From Pistacia vera (taxonomy: Eukaryota > Streptophyta > Magnoliopsida > Sapindales > Anacardiaceae): a stretch of DNA of 64,000 nucleotides. Each line of letters starts with the position of its first letter. Position 1 is the first letter of the stretch. The DNA is taken from positions 496,001 to 560,000 of the forward strand of contig NW_022196057.1 of the NCBI RefSeq assembly GCF_008641045.1, in the 5' to 3' direction. Positions 55,876 through 64,000 of this stretch are shown in pieces. A program made the translations under genes and the position numbers. The notes beneath the pieces are model-generated. The model was not told the DNA's origin, ran no database searches, and saw only the letters and a program-made list of their open reading frames with translations.

Positions 55876-56822
55876 TTCCATCAAGAGTACATGTTATCAC
55901 CAATTACTTCAAATGATTTCTCCCTCGTCAGATGTATTTTTGTCTTTCATTTCTACTATTCCAAGGTTACTTCCTTCAGTCAAGCTTAATAGTAGCTCTG
56001 TCTATTGTTAAAGGCAGGGCGGGTAAAGCAGAGGCAAAATGAAACTCTCCCCAGCGAGTGTTAGATATGATTTGGCTGATGCCCAACAATGAGCATTTTC
56101 CTTCCACCATTCTAACATATATAAAAATGAAAGGCCAAAATCAAGAAGCACAATCATACTGACATTAACAATCAACTGAGAAATGAAGCTTGGAATCCTG
56201 AAAATACCCAAGGGAATATTCCAGGCTCCGAATACCATAACAAATAAATTGAACATCCTCATACATTGACTGATTTCAATTTGCAAGTTCAGCAATGATC
56301 GGATGAACAAATAGAAATTCCCTATCTCGTGAAAATCTTTTTGGTGGATAAATGTGTGCATGGGGAGAGAGATATAAATATACATATATGTATATAGAAC
56401 GTTGGAATTCAAACACTTTAATTTTCACATAAAATGTGCTATGCACAGAGTACCCATCAAAAGCACCCTTTTTTCACTAGATTGATACCTAAATATGGAG
56501 TCAATAACAGCTACATTTCAAATCAAGTATGCGTTCAAATACATTAGAAAAAAATAGCAACAAAAGAAAAAAAGAGGAGACGGTGTTCCTTCATCTGGAA
56601 TCAATCCCGACGGAACAGAATAAAGTTCTTCGTTAGAAAAAAATCAGCAGCCCCAATGTGAGAGCATCTCTGGACTGCATAATTGGCCAGCACCACAAGC
56701 AACCAGAAAAGTATAATTTGAATTTCTAGGAGCCTGGGAGGATGGAGATTTGTCTCTTCATCTGTAAGAAGGAAGAAAGTCTCCAGATGAGATGATCAAT
56801 TACAGAGCACAAAATAAATCCT
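55876..56822. other. Convergent 3' flanks
   Basis: Lies between TAB2 (plus) and the PHD-finger gene (minus). The 134-residue minus-strand frame at 56008-56412 has hydrophobic stretches but no recognisable features or splice context. No gene called. Confidence 0.4.
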
Positions 56823-59800
56823 TCAAGTTTTTGACCTCTTCTGCTTTTGAGGAACAAACCGAACCCCTTGCTTCCCAAGTTCCAAGGTCTTCACTCTACC
56901 ATCATCTAATGTGATGGATAATGAGGAAGTACCTTCAATGGTGTCAGTAACCACTCCTTTATGCCTGGATTAAGAAAACAGTAAGAGTTAGTAGACCGGC
57001 CATGCACAAAAACTATAATCATTAGCATTTCATCAACAGATTTAAATAGGCAAATTAAATGGACACATTTAAACCATGAAATCAACATGATAGAAAAAGC
57101 TATATACGACCTTTTATTTCTCTTTCTTGTATATTGTGTTCCAAATTTTTTTCCAAGAAAAATACTCACCATGAATTGTCAGATGGCTGCTGCACTTCAA
57201 CTCTCTTTCCAATTGCATCTTTACCCAATTTTTTTAAAATCCAGTTCGCATCCATTATCTCATCCATTAAACTGTCTTGATTCGATTGTGAAGCATCTTC
57301 ATCTTCATTAAATGAGGATTTGTCTGTGAAGGGTGATGGTCTCCTTCTTTTTGACCGTTGGCCCTTAATTGAACTCTTTTCTTCCTCAAGTTGAGAAGCC
57401 TGAATATTCTGATTTTCAAGACTAGGTTTCCTGAATTTAAGCTTCAGTGAAGGCTTAAAATCCTTTGGTAATGAATGCAAAATTGGTGTATCATCATTGC
57501 TTTCCCCAAGCGCATCAGACCTGCCTTCCAATTGCTTCCCTGAAAGCTTGTCACCTCTTACTGAGGCAACCTCACCAGCAGACCCAGCTGTAGCCCTGCT
57601 TCCATCTTTGTTTCTTTTTCCTAATGATAATCGCATGTTTTCTGTTTCAAATCCATCAGCACCACTCCCTCTCCCAGTTTTGGTGTTTGGTTCAGAAATT
57701 TCTTGCCTGACTTTTCCAAATTTGATCACATTTCCATCTCTTCCTGAAATCTTCAAACCTCTTGAGTTGCCAGTGTGATCAACTCTGTCTCCTGCATATT
57801 GAAGAAATCAATGAATTTAATAACAGCAACTCCAAAGTAAATATCCTCCATTAAAAAATCTCAAGCAGTAGCTGCATGCAAAGGACTTAAGCCCACTAAA
57901 CAAATTAATCTTGAGAACTAAAATTTACCATCACCAGATTTAGCACTGCCATCACGTCTATCCAGCACAAACTTGCTACTGGTTCTCTGCAGGCTTGCAT
58001 CTTCAATGCCTGCTCATGAGTAAGAATTACATAAGCCATTTACCAGTGCGAGAGCAGGAGTACCATTAATCAGCTAATAAGAACTAAAATATTGTTTTCG
58101 AAGAAAGGATCTGAAACTGATAGGTTACATCCGCCGCAGTTTCTTTCAACCATAAAAAAGTATAAATAATTAAAGTCTAAACTCAAAAATTAAGAAAAAA
58201 AATGAGCCTTGAAACCTAGCTAGAAAATTGTGATATATTTAATAATCAATAATACTCCCTTTACCTTGATAACTCATTAAAACTTGCTCATCTCTACTTA
58301 GAATACAAATAACTTGGGAAGAAAAAAGATAGAACGATACCGTTTGTGGTTGTTACATCTTGTTCCTTTTGGCAGCTTGAAGCATCAGATCGAGGAGAGT
58401 TGGTAACATTTATTTTTCGTGCACCTAGATTTATAACTAATTTCTTTGCCTTTACAGTCTTAGACTTGCTACCATGTTTACCAGAGTCATCTCCACTATC
58501 CAAATCATGAGGTTTATTACTCTTGGATTTTACTCTAGATATCTTATCTTCATCACTCACCATCACCTCATCCACAAATTTGTGTTTCAAAACCCCTGGC
58601 TGATTAACAGAGCATACTCCTTCAGTATGACTTACAACCCCAGCGACAGAAGAAGATATATCTGGTCCTTCATTTTTAGGAGATTGCATGTCATCAAGCA
58701 AGCTGTGTCCCTGAGATAGAGCATCATGATGTTCTTCATAACTCTGCTGTGGTTCTGTTCTACTTGCCAAAGATGTAGGATATCCCTTTTTCTTGGGATA
58801 CTTCTTATTTGACCATTTCTTTCCATGTTCCTTCTCCTTTTTTGGTGACTTATCAACTAATCCTTTGAGAGAGAGCTTCAAGGAACGCCCATACTCATTC
58901 TTTAGAACCGTATGACCATTTTCATCATCATCAGAATACGGTGAGATGGAAAATATTTCATCATCGGTAGGCAACCCTGCAGCAGCCCTCAAGCTAGCAA
59001 TTAGATCTCTATCAGCCATATCTTTTCTTCTCCAAAGCTCACGAACAGCATCCTCAAGGTCCCTGACCTGGCAATATAGATTTAAATACAAAATTAAGGA
59101 GGAAAAAAAAAAAAAGAAAAAAGAAAAAAAACTAAATTAAACCAAAGAGAGAAAACAAAGATATAAGTGTCAAGTTCAACATTCTAAAAAAGAATCCTAC
59201 TGCTACTCCTTGCTGCTGAAAGAGATAATGAAACAACTACCACAATAACAAACCTGGTAGCAATCCCCACGACATGTGGGACATTTATACTGTAGATTCC
59301 CATCAACTTGGAATTGCAGATACCTTTCATCACTGCAAAACAGGATTTTACAGAATAAACATCTCATATCTGAAAGGTATAAACTAGTTTAAAGCAGTCA
59401 AAATGGTCACTTCAGAAAAATTAGTCACACCAAGGAAGAATTCAAGGCAAATGATTAGCCACTTGTACTTCAGCACAACCAACAGATGAACCATAAACAT
59501 AGATTCATTCAAGAGCTTTTTAAGTGCCTGTTTGCCCAAACCAATCAGACAAATCTGCCTAAGTCAGAAGAAACAGTATTGCCCTAAGGTGAACTAGTCT
59601 TTGCTAAAATAAAAGCCATGCAAATAAAACAGCCAATTCCCAGGACTGCTTTAAAACACAGCTAGCCTACATTGTAGCCAACCTCAGGCAGTGAGTGGAT
59701 TACGACTACCCTAGCTCTAATTTTTTTTTTTTTTTTTTTAATTTTTTATATAGGAAACTTGGATGTGCATATTACAGTAAAAACACTTCGATAAATAGCT

Positions 59801-61827
59801 TATCCTAGCTAAACAGACCCTAAATAGCTAAATAGAAAATTTGAAAGACAGACAAAGAAATCATCATCAACAACCCCACGTGTACTGTAAAAGTATTTAT
59901 CAGATATCAAATCGTACTAAGAAAAAGTTTTTGACTATCATGCACGCAAGTAACTGCCACCAAAATTTATAATCAGATCAACACAAATAGGAATGATAGA
60001 ATGATCTCAATCTACCTCAAAAACTCACATAAACACGAGACAGCATGGTAGAAATAAGCTCAATGTATTCATCAATGAACGAGGGCAGCAACAAACCTGA
60101 TTCCATCACATTGGCAGTGCACCCAACGCTGGCAAACATCACAGCAAACCATCGGTGTTGATTCTGAGTCTCTATAAACCTACATGGTTTGGCCAAAACA
60201 TCTAGTCAAACTCATTCATAAAAAATATTGAAAACAGACATAATGTTATTTGTTACACACCCCCATAAATTTATATCAAAAGCAAGACAGAAGCAAAGAT
60301 GAAATAACAGATTGCAAATGCATGTTCTTCTATTTTTTTACTACAGACATTACAACTGCCAGACCATGACAGTACTATGATATTTCCACCAATCACAAGG
60401 AATTTGATTGATGACATATAAAGCTGTGCAACCAGCACAACAACCAAACAAATAGATAAAATAAATAAAGATAATCACATAAGAAGAAGATCAACATTCC
60501 TCGAGAAAGATTATACCTTCAAACAAACAGGGCAGTAATTACCCTTCACAAACAATCTTCCACAAGCATCACAACAAGTGTATCCCAGAAACCACCTGTA
60601 AGATTAAAAAAGAAATGATAAACCGTCCTGCTAATGACAGGGAGTTACCAGATATACAGAACACAGGTAATAAAAAATTCATCATTACCGCACGCTTAGG
60701 CCATTTCCTGGGACATTGGATCCACAGCTATGGCACCTTGTATGCTTCGGGCACAAATATGGTCCAGAACTAACATTCTACACCATCCAAAAACAAATAA
60801 ATAAATCATGATATTTTAACTAGGCATGAAGCAGAGACATGAGAAACAGACAAAACCTTGTGTGGTGGATGCTGACAGTAACAATGATAAGCACCGTCAC
60901 ACCTTCTACAGAACATAAACTTATTGGGATCTCCAGTTCGTCGACAAATCTAAAGAAAGAAGAAAAGGTTGAATTGTAAGTGCGATGCAAAATTTGATGA
61001 TAAAATATGAAATATCTTGATTCTCTGCAACCTTTTCTGCAGAAGGATTAGCAAAAAAAATAAGTGGCTGGAAAGATGCCAGGTCTATGATAAATTGGCA
61101 ATCATCATAACCAGGGTACAGTGTGAAAGAAAGAAGAATGTATTTGATCTTTCACACACCAAAAGAAATAAGAATGGTAGTAAAACTACTAAACATATGT
61201 TGAAGTACCTCACAAGTTCGGCAAGATGGGCACTTCCAGGAACTCCAATGAAATAAATCTACAAATGAGGCCCAATATGAGAAAAGTATTAACTTGTAGC
61301 ATCACAACTTTGGGGCCATAATATAATACCTCTGTTTTGCGCCCAATTTTTCAAGCAGTTCCTGTGGTACTTCTTGCCACAACTTTTGCAGGAAAGCATC
61401 CTCCTTGCTCTTTCACTCCCTTCATTTTCACCCACGAAGCAAAGCCGGCACATTACGTTCGCGTTTGACTGGCCCTGTTCTTCTCCAGCAACTTCTTTTG
61501 AGGCAAGCTGTACAAGGGGAAGAAATTAGTGATTTGCAATCTAATGAACTAACAAGGGTCCCTTTTGCAGTTTGCAAGTTAGTGAAGACTATACTTCATA
61601 AAGAAAACACTTAAGCAAGCACTTTCACACAATTTTTAGAAGATAATGAACCCAACTATAACTAATTAATTAAATAACACAAAATTTCATTGCATAAGCT
61701 CATAACAACCACATTAATTTGAAAAAAGTTAAAGTAGTAAGAAATCAATAAAATCACCTTTAAAACCCTATCGAAGCAAACTTTCAAAAATATAACACAA
61801 ATTGAGGAGAAAAAAATAGAGCACTCC

Positions 61828-61881
<54 letters not shown>

Positions 61882-62699
61882 ATTATTGTAAATTGAGTAA
61901 ACTAAATTGAAAATTAACAAATAACACTAACTGATCAAATTCTGACACACACATACAAATATTCGATTAAAAAATAAACAATATAATCAACCCAAAAGAT
62001 TAAGCTGAATTTCAAAAACCCAAACCAATTTTCAACATTTAACCAAAGCTGGCATAAACAGCAAAAACAAGATCACAATAAAAAGTAGACAATAGCAAAA
62101 TGCAAGAACCGAACCGCAATATCACCGGACTCGAACCGTCTCGCATAATCCTCGGCAGCAACCATGGCCGCGGCGGCCTTGCGTTGCAAAGCCACACGTT
62201 TAGTCTGCGCGGACACGGCAGCAGCGGCCTCTTCGGCCGCATCAGCGGCAGCGGCAGCAACAGAAGGTCCATCGACAACAACCGGCTGCTGCGGCGGCGG
62301 CGGAGGTTGCGGAAGTTCAGGAACGCTGACCTGAACAGTACTCCCCTCTTTCGAAACCCTAATCTTCCCCCAAGGATCGTCAAGAAACTGCTCCACCAAA
62401 ACGACCTCGTGTAGGAAGTCGTTCCGCGCCTTCGCACTCTGAACGCTCCGCGGAAACCCTAGCGTGCAAAAGCAAATTCGCTTGCTACAAAACAACCACC
62501 ACAAAAAACAAACAACAACACAACAGAGAAAGCGTTTATTTGAACATGAACAGAGAGGTCGCGAGAGCAGAAACAAAATGAAGGAACGAACGAACGAGAG
62601 AGAAATAGAAGAGAGCTTTATTCTTATTTAGAGAGACAATAATTTGTAATAAAAATAATAATAATACCATGTAATTGGGCAAGCAACGTGAAAGGCCAT
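56823..62699 (-). CDS. Multi-PHD/RING-type zinc-finger protein, 874 residues, 13 exons
   Basis: A probable nuclear chromatin reader. Exons on the minus strand: 62699-62668, 62484-62115, 61507-61330, 61258-61209, 60949-60857, 60777-60689, 60595-60517, 60179-60097, 59332-59254, 59067-58341, 58009-57929, 57791-57170 and 56964-56823; every junction keeps frame. The start MAFHVACPITCKRICFC carries a conserved cysteine cluster. A Pro run and Ala-rich segment follow (residues about 70-120). Three zinc-finger units come next: CRLCFVGENEG ... CKSCGKKYHRNC (about 152-185), CEICRRTGDPNKFMFCRRC ... YHCYC (about 208-232), and CPVCLKVYRDSESTPMVCCD with VCQRWVHCQCDG and CPTCRGDC (about 290-348). The C-terminal half is basic and low-complexity, ending in a conserved stretch WHKGVVTDTIEG ... 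LELGKQGVRFVPQKQKR. The layout matches an uncharacterised plant family (Arabidopsis AT3G52100 type, from memory). Histone targets are unknown. Confidence 0.88.
61829..61874. repeat. (TA)n(CA)n compound microsatellite in intron 2 of the PHD-finger gene
   Basis: About ten TA units followed by about fourteen AC units. Confidence 0.85.
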
Positions 62700-63600
62700 A
62701 GTGTGAGTGAGTGATTTTGAGTCAGATTTTCAATTTCGAGTTTTGGGGAGATTTTTAGAATTTAGAGATCGCTCGCGCTTTAAAAAAATAATATAAAATA
62801 AAATCTTTTTTAAAATTTTATTTTATATTATTTATTTAATTTTGTTTTTAAGTAATCGCCTACACGGCCATGTCTCTCTCTCCCTTGCTCTTTTTCTGTC
62901 TTCCTGTTTGTGTAATGTGTGTGATCCGGTTTGGTCACTGTGTTTCTTCTTAATAAAGCGGTGCCGTTTGGGCTTTTGGGCTTTGGGCAATTTGAAAGGA
63001 GATCCGGATCTAAAATAACGACCAATGAGAAACTTACATGTGGCTGTAACTTGTTTAATACCACTTGTAACAATCAATTATCTTGTATAAATGTAATGTT
63101 GAATTCGGTTGTTAATCAAACATGACTTAGGTTTAGGTTGGGATTTTTGTAACTTTTTTCATACTTATTTATTTAAAAATAATCAACATTAAATATAATT
63201 CTATTTGGCGTTTGTTTTGTTAAATTTTAGAATTATTTTTTATTGTAAGAAATAACATATAACTCAAGACCAAAATAAGTATTTTTTAAATAAAGTTTTT
63301 ACTATTGTTTGACCATATTAAAATTTAATTCTTCTAAATAAAAAGTTAAAAACTGGTCAGCGATGACAGATGAATTTTTTAGCGACAAGTTGGTTGATAT
63401 CGTCAACATCGTTATACTTGTTAATCGATGATTTATACAATAATGTTGGTGATATTATCAAATATTGTGTTGTTTTGTAACAACAGGCTTACAAAGTTTC
63501 GGCCGAACTTAGTAACCCGTCACAACAAAATGTCGCCTTAGTTGTGACCTCATATGCTTTGTATACAATTAGGTTACAACATGTATACATTCTTATATAT
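62700..63600. other. Upstream of the PHD-finger gene and intergenic DNA
   Basis: 62700-62790 is probable leader and promoter. The rest is AT-rich without a gene; the short overlapping frames around 62830-63125 are not supported. Confidence 0.35.
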
Positions 63601-64000
63601 AAGCATTTGTTGAAGTGCAGACTAAAACGATGCAGTTTTAGAGCTCAAATGAAACGCTGCACTTCGATATTTGTCTATGATGAATCCTGATCGTTAACCC
63701 AAATCTGATCTAATGGATGAAGAAGCTTTATTAAGTCAACAATATAAAAAGGGACAATGCATAATAAAAAGGGCTGGGTTTTTGTCTCTGGTTGAATAGC
63801 TTTACATTCACGTTTTCTCTCTATTAAAGGTCTTAGATTGATCTTTGAAATCTTTGTAACTTGTGTCATTGGGTAATCTGTTAGTCAATTAGGAGGGCTT
63901 CTTTGCTCTTGTTCTTGGGGATTACAAGTGAGTATCTCTAGGATTAGTTACTGTGAGGATTTCTTGTAATCGTTGAAAGTTTGATTGGGTTTGTACTTGT
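63601..64000. repeat. Possible LTR fragment at the window edge
   Basis: Begins near TGTTGAAGTGCAG (63608) with the inverted pair GAAGTGCAG / CTGCACTTC (63612-63665). It continues with LTR-like T/G-rich sequence (TTGTAACTTGTGTCATTGGG, then TTGTAATCGTTG). It is cut by the window end, so there is no second LTR or coding part to test. Confidence 0.2.

Noticed and set aside
62039..62576. 132-, 167- and 104-residue frames over the second PHD-gene exon
   Set aside because: One frame coincides with the real exon but runs into its introns; the others are shadows of its Ala/Pro-rich coding. The spliced model 62484-62115 is used instead.
1..64000. tRNA, rRNA, CRISPR or phage-like systems
   Set aside because: None were seen on either strand. 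The only tRNA-like boxes belong to SINEs, and no regularly spaced identical repeats with unique spacers occur.

Overview
This is nuclear DNA of a eudicot plant. It is AT-rich, its genes have many short introns with GT-AG borders, and the proteins belong to plant families: a nuclear PsbTn subunit, a TAB2 homolog, a LONELY GUY cytokinin enzyme, a plant mTERF and a GH28 polygalacturonase. No bacterial, organellar or CRISPR-like DNA was seen. I do not name a species.

Layout. 1-5.9 kb: repeat-rich, with two abutting hAT-type elements (8-1530), a truncated carotenoid cleavage dioxygenase-1-like gene (minus, 2095-3103), a fold-back element and a cluster of small palindromes. 5.97-7.12 kb: intronless mTERF gene (minus). 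7.1-11.4 kb: repeats, a RING-finger gene remnant and a SINE carrying a second insertion. 12.0-14.3 kb: polygalacturonase (plus, nine exons). 15.5-18.1 kb: hAT transposase remnants and a broken second polygalacturonase copy. 18.1-25.0 kb: a decayed Ty3/gypsy chromovirus-type retrotransposon. 26.3-27.7 kb: LOG (plus, seven exons). 30.9-34.3 kb: ARP7 (minus, seven exons). 34.5-36.3 kb: nested repeats. 36.5-37.7 kb: an unrecognised protein with 19-residue repeats (plus). 38.2-41.5 kb: an 830-residue protein resembling the PAAT/C10orf88 family (minus). 42.2-42.5 kb: PsbTn (minus). 45.4-50.9 kb: tRNA-dihydrouridine synthase (minus, 12 exons), with a duplicate of its last five exons at 43.3-45.2 kb. 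53.9-55.9 kb: TAB2 homolog (plus). 56.8-62.7 kb: an 874-residue multi-PHD-finger protein (minus, 13 exons).

The genes are independent eukaryotic units with no operon or shared pathway. Two (PsbTn, TAB2) serve photosystems and the mTERF serves organelle expression. ARP7 and the PHD protein are chromatin-type nuclear proteins, LOG activates cytokinin, and the dihydrouridine synthase modifies tRNA. Exon joins below were worked out by hand; each multi-exon model keeps frame through every junction.

Assembly caution. Five single N bases occur (16259, 18067, 25021, 30446, 45256). Three sit exactly between long direct repeats and two lie inside the two LTRs of the retrotransposon. These are best read as contig joins, so the duplicated ARP7 last exon and dihydrouridine synthase 3' half are probably unmerged overlaps or alleles rather than real duplications.
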